Origin: Candidatus Acidiferrales bacterium
GTDB lineage: Bacteria; Bacteroidota; Ignavibacteria; Kryptoniales; JAKASW01
Direction: 5' to 3'
Length of the DNA: 64,000 nt
NCBI GenBank assembly: GCA_035515795.1
Contig: DATJAY010000033.1
Coordinates: forward strand, 1-64,000
The number at the start of each line of letters is the position of its first letter. Positions within the stretch are counted from its first letter, which is position 1. Shown piece after piece: positions 43,115 to 53,503 of the stretch. The notes below the pieces were generated by a model. It searched no databases. It was not told where the DNA came from and saw nothing but the letters and a program-made list of their open reading frames with translations. Made by a program: the position numbers and the translations under genes.

Positions 43115-43900
43115 TTACAATTGGCTCAAATATTTCTTCGCCTGAGTAGCGTCTTTGGAATTCGGATATTTCTGGCCGAGCGATTCCCAGGTGGATCGTG
43201 CATTATCTTTGTCGCCCAATCGCACATAAGCCAGTCCGAGCATTAAGTACGCATCCTCTGCCTTCCAGCTTTTCTGATAGCTAGTAGTCTTCTGAAATTC
43301 CTTTACAGCCTTGTCATAGTGTTTGGTAGAATAGTAAGCCATGCCGAGCCAATAATGAGCATTGCTCATTAAGGGGTCATCGACTGAACTTGCAGTCAAA
43401 CTTTCCAGCTGGGGAGTTGCTTGTTTATATTTCCTTGCTAGACAAAGTTTTACCGCCGCATCGTAAGATTTCTTGAATTCGGTGTTCGACGTGACCGGAG
43501 ATACAGTCCCCAGTTTTTCGGATTCGGCTCCTTTTGCCATCAAGTCGCGATTAATTTGTTTCTGGACGGCAAGTTCAGAATCCAGCGCGCTGACGCGGGC
43601 CTGCAGATCCTGAAGATCCTGCCACTGCTGGCTGCTCTGTCCGAGCTTCGAGGTGATATCGGCCACCTTTGCATTCAAAGCCTTCTTGTCCTGGTCAAGC
43701 TGCGCATTCGTTTTTGTCAATTGGTCGTTATCGGCCTGTAATCTTGCATTTTCCGTGCGTAAGGAATCAATCACCGAATCCGGCGGTGTTTGACCCGAAT
43801 CCGTCGTCTGCACTTCGCTTCCACAGCCGCTGAGAACCAGGTTTGCTCCGAAAAGGAAAGCGATTAAAAGAAATGATGCCCCTTGCAGTAACTGTTTCAT
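43115..43900 (-). CDS. Coiled-coil/TPR lipoprotein (YbgF/CpoB-like)
   Basis: 261 residues. Lipoprotein signal with lipobox VLSGC (Cys about 26). A coiled coil follows (LRTENARLQADNDQLTKTNA, about 47-135), then TPR-like repeats including AHYWLGMAYYSTKHYDKAVK and EFQKTTSY. The layout resembles CpoB/YbgF of the Tol-Pal system, but no tol genes are nearby, so the role is uncertain. Its own promoter is seen upstream and it ends at a strong terminator, so it is probably monocistronic. Confidence 0.82.
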   Translation of the reverse strand: MKQLLQGASFLLIAFLFGANLVLSGCGSEVQTTDSGQTPPDSVIDSLRTENARLQADNDQLTKTNAQLDQDKKALNAKVADITSKLGQSSQQWQDLQDLQARVSALDSELAVQKQINRDLMAKGAESEKLGTVSPVTSNTEFKKSYDAAVKLCLARKYKQATPQLESLTASSVDDPLMSNAHYWLGMAYYSTKHYDKAVKEFQKTTSYQKSWKAEDAYLMLGLAYVRLGDKDNARSTWESLGQKYPNSKDATQAKKYLSQL

Positions 43901-43937
43901 ATATTTTCCTCCTCGATTTTAGTTAACGAGTCGAATG

Positions 43938-43966
43938 AAATTAGATAAAGCTGGCTTAAAAGTCAA
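43938..43966 (-). promoter_or_regulatory. Promoter of the coiled-coil lipoprotein gene
   Basis: On the minus strand: TTGACT (43966-43961), 17-base spacer, TAATTT (43943-43938). The gene's GAGGAGG ribosome site lies just before the ATG at 43900, leaving a short normal leader. Confidence 0.5.
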
Positions 43967-44084
43967 GAAAATCGACCCCGAATTTTTCCTGCTCGTTTTG
44001 CTGACGCCGAGTAACTTGCGGATGGCTTTTATCGCCCTCTTTAGATAGATTTAAAATAATTTTAAAAACGGCGGAGTAATTTAT

Positions 44085-47000
44085 TTGTTCGGGAAGTCGG
44101 TTCCACAAGTCGCTGAATTTCATATCTCACGAAAGGCGCGGGAACGTCTCAATTTTGATGACTCTCTCTTCGCATCGTCGGGCGATGTTATTTTCCCGAA
44201 TTTTCGGGCTATCCAGAGTTTTGCAGACAAGATTAATGCAGAAAGCTTTCGAGCGAGAGGTTTTAGAAGAGACTCATCGGTCTCTCCCGGCGAGATTAGC
44301 GCGATGGGGCTATTCCATGAAGTGCTCCATTTTGTGATCAATTCCTATGTAGATGAAATCAGTCCCAAGGCGTTTGTTCATCTTGAGGATCATCTGAAAA
44401 AAAGCATCGGTGCTTCGGAGTTTGAGGACGCCGCTCACAAGTTTGTTGAATTATTTCCCCCGACTTCGGTATATCGAGGAGAAGAATCGGTTGATGAATA
44501 TCTCCGCAAATCGGATGGCGGCAAATCGAATCGCCAGATGATTTTGGTAGAATCAATTTTGCTCTGGTTGGAAAATCTTAATCCCGCATTCGTTTCAATC
44601 TCCTCGCTCATCGATGATAAAGAACTGAAGAGCGAATCGAAGTATGACCGTATCATAGCTGATGCAGACAAGTTCTTTGATACGCAGCCCACATTCTCAT
44701 CAGTAGGACCGCCGCTTTTAAAAATGCTTCGCGCTCCGATGGAGGTTCATCCGAACTCGATTTCCGAACAGCTTCAGTTCATTGCAAAACATTGGGAGAA
44801 AATTCTATCGAAATCCCCGTTTCTTCTCAGGCTCCTTACAGCGGTCGATATTTTAAAAGAGGAGGGAAAATATTTTTTGATGCTTGCCCAATCGCAGGCG
44901 GATAAGAGTAAAGTTCCAAAAGTTAGCCACTCTCAATTCGGCGGCCTGGGTGAAAGTGTGTATCAGAGTGTCCCACAATTCAGAGGACAGGAGTTTGAAA
45001 GCGAAAATTTCAGCGCTGACTTGAACTGGATGCCAAACGTTGTGTTGATCGCAAAGAGCGCATTCGTCTGGCTCGACCAGTTGAGCAAGAAATATCGAAG
45101 ATCGATCACAAGACTTGATCAAATCCCGGACGAAGAGCTCGATATTCTGGCGAGTCGCGGATTCACCGGACTATGGCTGATAGGAATTTGGGAACGAAGT
45201 CATGCATCAAAAAGGATCAAGCATCTCAATGGAAACATCGATGCGGTTGCCTCCGCTTATTCACTAAACTCATATGATGTTTGCTCGGATCTTGGCGGGG
45301 ACGCTGCGTTCGCGAATTTGAAGGACCGGGCAATGAAACGCGGCATCCGATTGGCGAGCGACATGGTCCCGAACCATATGGGAATTGATTCGACATGGGT
45401 AATAAATCATCCCGATTGGTTTCTGAGCACAGATTATCCTCCCTTTCCGAATTACACCTTCAACGGACCTGATTTGGGCAATGACGATCGCGTAGGAATA
45501 TTTATCGAAGATGGATATTGGACAAAAAAGGACGCGGCTGTCGTATTCAAGCGGCTTGACCGTTGGACGGGAGACGTAAGATATATTTATCACGGCAATG
45601 ATGGTACACACATGCCATGGAACGATACCGCGCAGTTGGATTTCACAAGACCCGAAGTCAGGGAAGCAGTGATCCGGACGATATTGCACGTCGCACGGAA
45701 GTTCCCGATCATTCGCTTTGATGCAGCCATGGTGCTGGCGAAGAAGCACATTCAGAGACTCTGGTTTCCCGAACCGGGAACCGGCGGAGCGATTCCTTCC
45801 CGCTCGAACTGCTCCATGACAAAGGAGCATTTCGATTCCGTTATTCCGAATGAGTTTTGGCGAGAAGTTGTCGACCGCATACAAAAGGAAGTTCCGGATA
45901 CGCTGCTTCTTGCCGAAGCATTCTGGCTTATGGAGGGTTATTTTGTGCGCACGCTCGGGATGCATCGTGTTTACAACAGTGCATTCATGAACATGCTTAA
46001 GCGGGAAGAGAATGCTAATTACCGGCAGGTAGTAAAAAATGTTTTGGAGTATAATCCGCAAATACTTAAACGCTACGTAAACTTTCTAAATAATCCCGAC
46101 GAAGAAACTGCGATTGCACAATTCGGAAAAGACGATAAATATTTTGGGGTATGTCTGATGATGGCGACTATGCCGGGACTTCCGATGTTTGGACACGGAC
46201 AAATCGAAGGGTTCACCGAAAAATACGGCATGGAATACAGCCGCGCTTACCGCGATGAATCTCCTGATAACAATCTTGTGTCGCGGCACGAGCGGGAGAT
46301 ATTTCCGCTGCTGAAAAAGAGACGCCTCTTCAGCGAAATGGATAATTTCCTGATGTATGACCTTGCCTCAGGAGACGTTAACGAAGATGTCTTTGCTTAC
46401 AGCAATCGATTCGGCGACGAGGGATCTCTTGTGGTTTTTAATAATCGTTATTCGCAAGCCGCGGGGTGGATAAAAAATTCCGTAGGCTTCCGCGACAACA
46501 ATGGGAAAGTCGTCCAAAGAACTCTCCAGGACGGACTCCAACTCAAGGGAGGCAAAAACGATTACTTGATTTTTGAAGATGTGACGACTCATCTCGAGTA
46601 CATAAGGTCGGTAACATCGTTAAAGAGGGATGGACTCTATGTCGAGCTTGGCGCGTACAAGTACAACGTGTTTATGAATTTCCGGGAAGTGCGTGCTACC
46701 GACTATAAACCTTATGGTGAATTATGCAGCGCGTTGAACGGCAAAGGGACTAGTTCGATTGAAGATGCTCTTCAGGATTATAAGCTGCGGGATGTCCACG
46801 CCGCTTTTTATGAAGCCATGAACGCGGGGAGCTTAAGGCACATTGTGGGCGGCACTGAAGATGGAAGGCTAAGAAAAGAGAGGGAAAAGGTTCTCGCAGA
46901 AAAGAGTGAGAAACTTATTTCTGCAGTCTCGGCATATGAACATCTGAAGGGTAGTAAGACCGGCGCGAACAACGAGATGACCGAATTTCGTGTGCTGCAA

Positions 47001-47612
47001 GATTTGAGAAAGATTCTGGATGAGTTGAAGGCTCAGAGTCTGAGCGCCAGACTTCCATCAATAGAAGATTCCCTGTTCGGATGGCGGGTGATAATTCTCT
47101 GGCTTTTGCTGGATCGAATTAAAGAGATTTTCTTCGACGAAAGAAGAGTCATTCATCCTTTTGAAGATTGGCGCCTGATTCCCCAAGTCGTATCATGTTT
47201 TCGCGAACTTGGCTTGGAAGAAAGGCTTGCGGAGTATGAATCGAAGATAGTAGGAGAAATGATCGAACTCATCGGCAACGAGGAAAATACCAGTCTTCTC
47301 CAGATGATTATCCGGGCAATGAAGAGAGATTCCTTTCGCGGTTTGATTGGCGTGAATGTTTATGATGGAATAAGTTGGTTCAACAAAGAACGGTTCGAAG
47401 ATTTTCTAGGTTATTTGACATTAGCCGTACTGATCAAGGAAATTGCCGGTATATCTAAGAAAAAATCGGACGCGATAAAACCAGTTTTAAAGAACACAGT
47501 TAATGCTTCGTCAAGGATTGAAAGATTAGCGGCAAAAACAAATTACAGGCTTGATGATTTTTTCGAAGCGTTGCTTGACTTTCAGAAGATTCCTAATAAA
47601 GTGAGGTTTTGA
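44085..47612 (+). CDS. Large GH13 alpha-amylase-family enzyme with extra N- and C-terminal domains
   Basis: 1175 residues from TTG 44085 (GGCGGAG ribosome site). Residues 1-330 match no domain I recognise and contain charged helices. The GH13 barrel follows: SDMVPNHMG (region I, about 425), IIRFDAAM (nucleophile Asp, about 541) and LLLAEAFW (acid Glu, about 607). At about 669 the usual NHD is NNPDEE. After about residue 860 comes another helical region without recognised similarity. It presumably acts on alpha-glucans or on a glucosyl donor. No signal peptide, so it is probably cytosolic. It is coupled to a symporter gene. Confidence 0.82.
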   Translation: MFGKSVPQVAEFHISRKARERLNFDDSLFASSGDVIFPNFRAIQSFADKINAESFRARGFRRDSSVSPGEISAMGLFHEVLHFVINSYVDEISPKAFVHLEDHLKKSIGASEFEDAAHKFVELFPPTSVYRGEESVDEYLRKSDGGKSNRQMILVESILLWLENLNPAFVSISSLIDDKELKSESKYDRIIADADKFFDTQPTFSSVGPPLLKMLRAPMEVHPNSISEQLQFIAKHWEKILSKSPFLLRLLTAVDILKEEGKYFLMLAQSQADKSKVPKVSHSQFGGLGESVYQSVPQFRGQEFESENFSADLNWMPNVVLIAKSAFVWLDQLSKKYRRSITRLDQIPDEELDILASRGFTGLWLIGIWERSHASKRIKHLNGNIDAVASAYSLNSYDVCSDLGGDAAFANLKDRAMKRGIRLASDMVPNHMGIDSTWVINHPDWFLSTDYPPFPNYTFNGPDLGNDDRVGIFIEDGYWTKKDAAVVFKRLDRWTGDVRYIYHGNDGTHMPWNDTAQLDFTRPEVREAVIRTILHVARKFPIIRFDAAMVLAKKHIQRLWFPEPGTGGAIPSRSNCSMTKEHFDSVIPNEFWREVVDRIQKEVPDTLLLAEAFWLMEGYFVRTLGMHRVYNSAFMNMLKREENANYRQVVKNVLEYNPQILKRYVNFLNNPDEETAIAQFGKDDKYFGVCLMMATMPGLPMFGHGQIEGFTEKYGMEYSRAYRDESPDNNLVSRHEREIFPLLKKRRLFSEMDNFLMYDLASGDVNEDVFAYSNRFGDEGSLVVFNNRYSQAAGWIKNSVGFRDNNGKVVQRTLQDGLQLKGGKNDYLIFEDVTTHLEYIRSVTSLKRDGLYVELGAYKYNVFMNFREVRATDYKPYGELCSALNGKGTSSIEDALQDYKLRDVHAAFYEAMNAGSLRHIVGGTEDGRLRKEREKVLAEKSEKLISAVSAYEHLKGSKTGANNEMTEFRVLQDLRKILDELKAQSLSARLPSIEDSLFGWRVIILWLLLDRIKEIFFDERRVIHPFEDWRLIPQVVSCFRELGLEERLAEYESKIVGEMIELIGNEENTSLLQMIIRAMKRDSFRGLIGVNVYDGISWFNKERFEDFLGYLTLAVLIKEIAGISKKKSDAIKPVLKNTVNASSRIERLAAKTNYRLDDFFEALLDFQKIPNKVRF

Positions 47613-49426
47613 TGCAGCTTACTTACGTGGACTGGATTGTTATAGCTCTTTACTTCGCCTTTAACCTGGGTGTGGGGCTCTACTATCGGAAGAGGGCGAC
47701 ACAAAGCGTGAGTGATTTCTTCGTCTCCGGCAGAAACGTGGCATGGTGGCTTGCCGGGACGTCGATGGTCGCGACAACCTTCGCTGCCGACACTCCGCTC
47801 GCGGTGACCGGACTCGTCGCACGAAACGGCATTGCGGGAAATTGGATATGGTGGAGCATGTTGTTCAGCGGGATGCTGACTGTGTTCTTTTACGCACGTC
47901 TATGGAGAAGGGCAGGCGTGCTTACGGACGTCGAGTTTGCGGAAATAAGATACGGTGGTAAGCCGGCGAGTTTTCTCCGCGGCTTCAGGGCGTTGTACCT
48001 GGGATTGCCGGTAAATTTAATCATCATGGGCTGGGTCAATCTCGCAATAGTAAAAATCATGATGCTCACACTCGGAATTTCCAAAGTTGAGGCTCTTGGT
48101 GTCGCGATCGTGATAATGTTCATAACGGCGTCCATCTCCACTTTGTCGGGCCTGTGGGGAGTTCTTGTCACCGATCTCTTCCAGTTTGTTTTGAAAATGG
48201 GGATGGTGATCGTACTGGCAATATTTGCGGTACAGGCCACCGGCGGAATGGGCAGTTTGATATCGGGATTGCATCAAATCGACCAAACAAGACAAGCAGC
48301 TTTGCATACGGGAACACCGCCCCTTCATGGTACGGGCTCGATTTTGTCTTTCGTTCCTGATCTAAGCTCGGCGTGGATGCCGATGATAACCTTCTTTGTC
48401 TATATCGCGGTCAATTGGTGGGCCTCCTGGTACCCCGGCGCCGAGCCGGGCGGAGGCGGATATATCGCCCAAAGAATTTTTTCCGCCAAGGACGAGAAGA
48501 ACTCGCTTTTAGCCACCCTGTGGTTCAACATCGCCCATTATGCGCTCCGTCCGTGGCCCTGGATTATTGTCGCGTTAGTCGCGGTCGTCAGATTGCAGCA
48601 TGACCCAAATTTCATCGGCGATCCGGAGTCGGGTTACGTTCGGATCCTTGTTTCGGACTTGCCTGCGTCGCTTCGCGGGTTAATGCTCGCAGCGTTTGCG
48701 GCAGCGTATATGTCGACAATCGGCACTCAATTGAATTGGGGAGCAAGCTATGTCGTTAATGATTTTTACAGACGCTTCCTGGTTAAGAAGAAAAACGAGA
48801 AGCACTACGTGAGCGTGTCTCAGCTGGCCACTTTAGTTTTGATGGTGCTATCTGCGATCGTGACTTTTTATATGGATTCAATTGCCAATGCATGGAAGTT
48901 CCTTATCGCTCTCGGCGCCGGCACAGGCCTGGTTTATATTCTTCGATGGTTCTGGTGGAGGATAAATGCATGGAGCGAGGTATCTGCAATGGCGGCAGCG
49001 TTCGTGACTTCACTCACGCTGCAATATTATTTCCATATGAGTGATTCTGAGCCGCGAGAGTTTGCCTACCTCGTTTTGATTACTGTGCTTGTTACAACTG
49101 TCATTTGGTTTGCAGCGACTTTTCTAACTGCTCCGGAGAAGAAGGAAGTCCTTACGGCGTTTTATCGGCGGGTTCATCCTAGTGCAAGGCTGTGGGGTCC
49201 GATTGCAGAAGAGGCAGCCGACGTCCGGCCCGACAAAGATGGAATTTTCAACCTGATAGATTGGTTATGTGGAGTAGCGATGATTTATTCAGTTCTCTTT
49301 GGAACAGGCGACATAATTTTCGGCAAAACTTTGGTCGGCACACTCATGGTTTTTATCGGCATTGTTTTCGGATCGGTGATTTTTATCGATTTGAATAGAC
49401 GCGGCTGGGCGTCGCTGAGTAAATAG
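47612..49426 (+). CDS. Sodium:solute symporter family transporter
   Basis: 604 residues with about 13 to 15 membrane helices. Family features: an N-terminal YFAFNLGVGLYYRKRATQS, then DFFVSGRNVAWWLAGTSMVATTFAADTPLAVTG (shown across two stretches), which carries the sodium-site region, and AAFAAAYMSTIGTQLNWGASY. The ATG shares a base with the stop of the GH13 gene (TGATG). The pairing suggests it imports the substrate or product of that enzyme, for instance a sugar, but specificity cannot be read. Confidence 0.9.
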   Translation: MQLTYVDWIVIALYFAFNLGVGLYYRKRATQSVSDFFVSGRNVAWWLAGTSMVATTFAADTPLAVTGLVARNGIAGNWIWWSMLFSGMLTVFFYARLWRRAGVLTDVEFAEIRYGGKPASFLRGFRALYLGLPVNLIIMGWVNLAIVKIMMLTLGISKVEALGVAIVIMFITASISTLSGLWGVLVTDLFQFVLKMGMVIVLAIFAVQATGGMGSLISGLHQIDQTRQAALHTGTPPLHGTGSILSFVPDLSSAWMPMITFFVYIAVNWWASWYPGAEPGGGGYIAQRIFSAKDEKNSLLATLWFNIAHYALRPWPWIIVALVAVVRLQHDPNFIGDPESGYVRILVSDLPASLRGLMLAAFAAAYMSTIGTQLNWGASYVVNDFYRRFLVKKKNEKHYVSVSQLATLVLMVLSAIVTFYMDSIANAWKFLIALGAGTGLVYILRWFWWRINAWSEVSAMAAAFVTSLTLQYYFHMSDSEPREFAYLVLITVLVTTVIWFAATFLTAPEKKEVLTAFYRRVHPSARLWGPIAEEAADVRPDKDGIFNLIDWLCGVAMIYSVLFGTGDIIFGKTLVGTLMVFIGIVFGSVIFIDLNRRGWASLSK

Positions 49427-49677
49427 GGAAAGTCTGGATTTTGAATTAATAGCCCGAATTGCGCGCCGTACTGTTTCAATCAAAAAGTACCTTGAAACGC
49501 CAAGCACCTCCCGCCAAGAATCATCTGAATGCCGGAGTCAGGCTTCATCTTGATCACAAGAAAGACTGCCCTCTGCGGCATCACGGCCCGACCTGTTAAC
49601 GGCATTTTGTTTTCCCATTGGTATCAGTTCCTGGCACAACTTTTACTGTCAAATGACGAAGATCGAAAATTATTCAA

Positions 49678-50328
49678 ATGTCGATTGAAGAACACATAAA
49701 GAATCTAAGACGCGAATATTCCGGCGAGCCGCTTGACGAGGCCATGGTTGATCCTGATCCGTTTCGGCAATTTGAAGAATGGTTTAATGAGGCGATCGAG
49801 TCGGAGATATCCGATCCGCATGCCATGGTCGTCGCAACCGTTTCGCAAACGGAGAGACCGTCTGCCCGGGTCGTTCTGCTTCGCGGCATTGACGGAAACG
49901 GATTTGTATTTTATACCAATTACAGGAGCCGTAAGGGCGTTGACATTCTACGAAACCCAAATGTCGCTGCGGTTTTTTTTTGGAGCGAATTGCATAGGCA
50001 GGTTCGCGTTGAAGGCTCGGTTGAAAAGGTAAGCTCTCGAGAGTCCGATAATTATTTCCATTCCAGACCGCGAGAGAGTCAAGTTGGGGCCTGGGCCTCG
50101 ATCCAGAGTGAAATAATTTCGGATCGAGAAGAGCTGGATAGACATTTCAAAGAATACGAGAGGAGGTTTGAAGGCAAGCTTGTACCGCGACCTGACAGCT
50201 GGGGAGGATTCAGGATTATCCCGGAGGTCTACGAATTTTGGCAGGGGAGACCGAACAGATTGCACGACAGAATCCTTTACAAGCTTGATAAATCTGGCGG
50301 ATGGAAAATAAGCAGGCTTGCACCGTGA
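49678..50328 (+). CDS. pdxH: Pyridoxamine/pyridoxine 5'-phosphate oxidase
   Basis: FMN enzyme that makes pyridoxal 5'-phosphate. 216 residues. Motifs: DPHAMVVATV, RVVLLRGIDGNGFVFYTNY (FMN and substrate contacts), RQVRVEGSVEKV, SRPRESQVGAWASIQS and the closing EFWQGRPNRLHDRILY with conserved Arg-x-His-Asp. About 250 bases of sequence without visible features precede it, so it probably has its own promoter. Its substrate pathway uses DXP made by dxs. Confidence 0.95.
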   Translation: MSIEEHIKNLRREYSGEPLDEAMVDPDPFRQFEEWFNEAIESEISDPHAMVVATVSQTERPSARVVLLRGIDGNGFVFYTNYRSRKGVDILRNPNVAAVFFWSELHRQVRVEGSVEKVSSRESDNYFHSRPRESQVGAWASIQSEIISDREELDRHFKEYERRFEGKLVPRPDSWGGFRIIPEVYEFWQGRPNRLHDRILYKLDKSGGWKISRLAP

Positions 50329-50533
50329 GGCACACAATGCAAAGCCGGATTTCCCAGCGCTCCACTGACCGCGTGCAAATTTTTCAGTGCGAAGAGCGGT
50401 CGAAAATAATGTTCATGCGAATCGACCAATTTGCATCATCGTTCCTTTTGCAGTAGGAAGAAACTGGCAGTGACATTTTTCACAGTAATAGATCTGGAAT
50501 TTTCACTTTTTATTCCACAATTTAAAGCAAAGA

Positions 50534-51811
50534 GTGGCTACCAAGTTATTTATCATAATCGGCTTATTGATTATTGCGTTCGTTTTATCCGCGAGCGAAG
50601 TGGCGCTCTATTCACTGATTCGCATCCACCATTTCGGAGTAAGCACAAGCGAGTCTTCGGAAGGTGAAATATCTTCACGCTTGTTTAAATCACCGCAGCT
50701 TTTGTTATCGACCATCTTGGTATCCAATGCGATTGCCGTTTTTTTATTTTCTCTGTTGGGCGCTTCTCTTGCCGTCGAATTCGCGTCGCGATTCTCTATC
50801 AACAAGACTATCGTTCTCTCGATTGAAGTCGTGGTGTTCTCCGGACTGCTGATCTTATTTGCAGACACGGTTCCAAAAATTGCCGCGTCGCGCAATCCGA
50901 GACTCGTTGCCCGCGCCACGCTGCCGCTTCTTGCAATCCTTTTGCTGGTGGAAAGTCCGATTGTTTTTCCGTTGAACTCTTTGCTTACAAGAGTAAACCG
51001 GAGAAGGAAAAAAGCGCAGGTAATTATCGACGATGATAGATTGAAAACGCTTTCGGAGATTGCTGCAACTACCGGAGTTATGGATGAAAACGAGGCCCAG
51101 CTGCTGAAGAAGATAGCCTTTTTTGGAGAAAAGACCGTGAGCAAGGCAATGACACCGAGATCGGAAATAATTAGTATTTCTGAAGATTGTGAGTTCAGGA
51201 AGGTACTTAAAGTGTTGGAACGTTGTGAACATTCCAGGCTCCCGGTCTATTCCGGTATGCCGGAGAATGTTGTCGGTGTGCTGTATGCGAGGGATTTTTT
51301 GAGTGTCTTCAGAAAGCAGACTTCTCGAAAAGAATTTCGCGTGAGCGCTGTGATGCGGAAAGCGTTGTTTGTTCCGGAGACCCAGTCGCTCGAAAAACTC
51401 ATCGAGGCTTTCAGAGAAAACAGAGTCCACATAGCTTTGGCGGTCGATGAGTTTGGCGGCTTGGCAGGAATCGTAACTCTTTCAGATGTTGTGCGCGAAA
51501 TTTTCGGATCGAGTGCCGAAGAACCGAAAGAGAGTCAGCGAATAATTAAGCTCCATGAATCGACCTATGCGGTTAAAGGGTCGACCCGATTAGACGAGAT
51601 TGGAGCAGAAATAAAGGGATTTGATCCTGGAGAAAGATCGACCGAAACGGTCTCTTCGCTGTTGACCGAAATCCATGGTCATGTGCCGAGATTGGGAAGC
51701 AGGATAAAATTCGGCAATTTTGAATTTGAAATCGAGCAGGCAACTCCAAAAACTGTTTTGCAGGTCAAGCTTCATCAGTTGAATTCGATGCCGGTCGTTG
51801 AAGATGAATAG
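50534..51811 (+). CDS. CNNM/CBS-domain membrane protein (CorC/HlyC-like)
   Basis: 425 residues from GTG 50534. The N-terminal DUF21/CNNM part has about four helices (1-150) including the motif ASEVALYSL. Two CBS domains (about 200-320) contain AMTPRSEIISI and RLPVYSGMPENVVGVLYARD, then AVDEFGGLAGIVTLSDVVREIFG. The C-terminal CorC_HlyC domain follows. Such proteins are implicated in magnesium or divalent cation export. The 3' end overlaps aroK by a few codons. Confidence 0.9.
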   Translation: MATKLFIIIGLLIIAFVLSASEVALYSLIRIHHFGVSTSESSEGEISSRLFKSPQLLLSTILVSNAIAVFLFSLLGASLAVEFASRFSINKTIVLSIEVVVFSGLLILFADTVPKIAASRNPRLVARATLPLLAILLLVESPIVFPLNSLLTRVNRRRKKAQVIIDDDRLKTLSEIAATTGVMDENEAQLLKKIAFFGEKTVSKAMTPRSEIISISEDCEFRKVLKVLERCEHSRLPVYSGMPENVVGVLYARDFLSVFRKQTSRKEFRVSAVMRKALFVPETQSLEKLIEAFRENRVHIALAVDEFGGLAGIVTLSDVVREIFGSSAEEPKESQRIIKLHESTYAVKGSTRLDEIGAEIKGFDPGERSTETVSSLLTEIHGHVPRLGSRIKFGNFEFEIEQATPKTVLQVKLHQLNSMPVVEDE

Positions 51812-52358
51812 AACCAAGAATATCGTTTTTCTTTCCGGATTCATGGGAAGCGGCAAAAGTACTATAGGGCCACGGCTGGCGAAAAAACTTGGCTATGATT
51901 TTATAGACGTGGATTACGTTATCGAGGAGAACGAGGGGATCACCATCCCGGAAATCTTCGCAAGTCATGGCGAAAAACATTTCCGAACCCTGGAAAAAGA
52001 AATACTGACTGTCATTTCGAGGGAGAGGAACAACATCGTGGTCGCTCTTGGCGGCGGTACCTTGACACACAAAGATAATAGGGAGCTCGTAAAGAAAGAC
52101 GGCATACTGATTTATTTGAAGGCGGCTCCGGAAGAAATTCTCGAGCGGGTCGAAGGCGGGAAAATTGATCGTCCGATGCTTCTTGCAGCGGATGGAAGGA
52201 AATTGTCAGGAAAAGAGCTTTCATTGAGAATTGAATCGCTCTTAAAAGAACGCGAGGAACATTACACCGAGGCCAGCATAATAATAGAAACTTCGGGAAA
52301 GAGTGTCCGCGGAACAATAGAGGAAATAACCTCAAAACTAAAAGGTAAAATCTTATGA
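51804..52358 (+). CDS. aroK: Shikimate kinase
   Basis: Phosphorylates shikimate at the 3-hydroxyl. 184 residues from ATG 51804 (a TTG lies two codons earlier). P-loop GFMGSGKSTIGPRLA, DVDYVIEENEG (shikimate-binding Asp), FRTLEKEIL with Arg, and the GGG loop VALGGGTLT. The lid region carries GGKIDRPML. It overlaps the CNNM gene by 8 bases and aroB by 4 (ATGA), giving a tight operon. Confidence 0.95.
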   Translation: MNRTKNIVFLSGFMGSGKSTIGPRLAKKLGYDFIDVDYVIEENEGITIPEIFASHGEKHFRTLEKEILTVISRERNNIVVALGGGTLTHKDNRELVKKDGILIYLKAAPEEILERVEGGKIDRPMLLAADGRKLSGKELSLRIESLLKEREEHYTEASIIIETSGKSVRGTIEEITSKLKGKIL

Positions 52359-53440
52359 AGGTGTTGGATTATCGTATCAATTCGCTGCGGGTACCGATCT
52401 ACTTAGGAGACTCGGCCGCTCAGATTGCCGTGCAGCTTCGTTCAGTGACCAAGCCTGCTGTCGTGGTAGACTCAAAGGTGGCGGATATCCACAAGGATCT
52501 GATAAATGAGATCGGAAGTACGAATGGCAGTGTGATTGTTGTTTTTCAGGCCACCGAGGAAAATAAATGTCTCGAGAAAGTGCAGGAGATACTGACATAT
52601 TTCCTGGAAAGAAATATCAAACGAGATTCAACGCTGTTCGCAATTGGGGGGGGGATAACAGGAGACATGGCGGGATTTGTGGCCGCTATTTTCCAGCGCG
52701 GAATAAATTACGTGAATGTTCCGACGACCCTTCTCGCGATGGTGGACAGCTCGATAGGGGGAAAAGTTGGTGTAAACCACGACCTTGGAAAGAATATGAT
52801 CGGTGCATTTCATCAGCCTGTTTCCATAATCATGAACACGAAATTTCTGGAAACTCTGCCGAAAGATGAGCTTGTCTGCGGGCTGGGTGAAATCGTAAAG
52901 TATGCGGTTCTGCGAGGGGATCGCTTTTTCGATTTTCTGGAAAAAAATTACTTGAAATTACTCAATAAAGACCAGAAAACTTTCGAAAGAATGATCAAGA
53001 TGTCTATTGAGACAAAGAGGCTTTTCGTGGAAAGGGATGCGAAAGAGTCCGGCATCAGGGCGCACCTAAATCTGGGTCACACAATTGGACACGCGATCGA
53101 AGCCGCGGCGAAATACAACAAGTTCAAACACGGCGAGGCAGTGCTGATCGGTCTAGTCGCTGAGTCCCATATAGCGATGCACATGAAACTTCTCCGTCCG
53201 ACAAATTTCGAGCGAATACTAAAGATGGTGCGGCAAATTGCGCCGAGAAGAGAAGACAAGGTTGTGCTTGAAGATGTCGTGAGTCACTTGAAGTATGACA
53301 AGAAAGTGAAGGCGGGAAAGGTAAGATTTGTGCTGCCAACAGGAATCGGGAAAGTAGTGATCCGCGATGATGTGGCCCACAGGAATATTGTCGACTCAAT
53401 AAAGTTTGTCGCAGATGACGGGCTGTTGAGTCTAAATTAA
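52355..53440 (+). CDS. aroB: 3-dehydroquinate synthase
   Basis: Converts DAHP to 3-dehydroquinate, the second step of the shikimate pathway, with NAD and a divalent metal. 361 residues. Motifs: AIGGGITGDMAGFVAA, PTTLLAMVDSSIGGKVGVNH, LGEIVKYAV (metal-binding Glu) and HLNLGHTIGHAIE (metal-binding His) plus KHGEAVLIG. It is translationally coupled to aroK. Confidence 0.96.
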   Translation: MKVLDYRINSLRVPIYLGDSAAQIAVQLRSVTKPAVVVDSKVADIHKDLINEIGSTNGSVIVVFQATEENKCLEKVQEILTYFLERNIKRDSTLFAIGGGITGDMAGFVAAIFQRGINYVNVPTTLLAMVDSSIGGKVGVNHDLGKNMIGAFHQPVSIIMNTKFLETLPKDELVCGLGEIVKYAVLRGDRFFDFLEKNYLKLLNKDQKTFERMIKMSIETKRLFVERDAKESGIRAHLNLGHTIGHAIEAAAKYNKFKHGEAVLIGLVAESHIAMHMKLLRPTNFERILKMVRQIAPRREDKVVLEDVVSHLKYDKKVKAGKVRFVLPTGIGKVVIRDDVAHRNIVDSIKFVADDGLLSLN

Positions 53441-53503
53441 TTTTGGATTTTGAATCCTCGATTTCGGATTCAAGGCTTAACGTTTAGAATTTAGAATAAC
53501 AGA

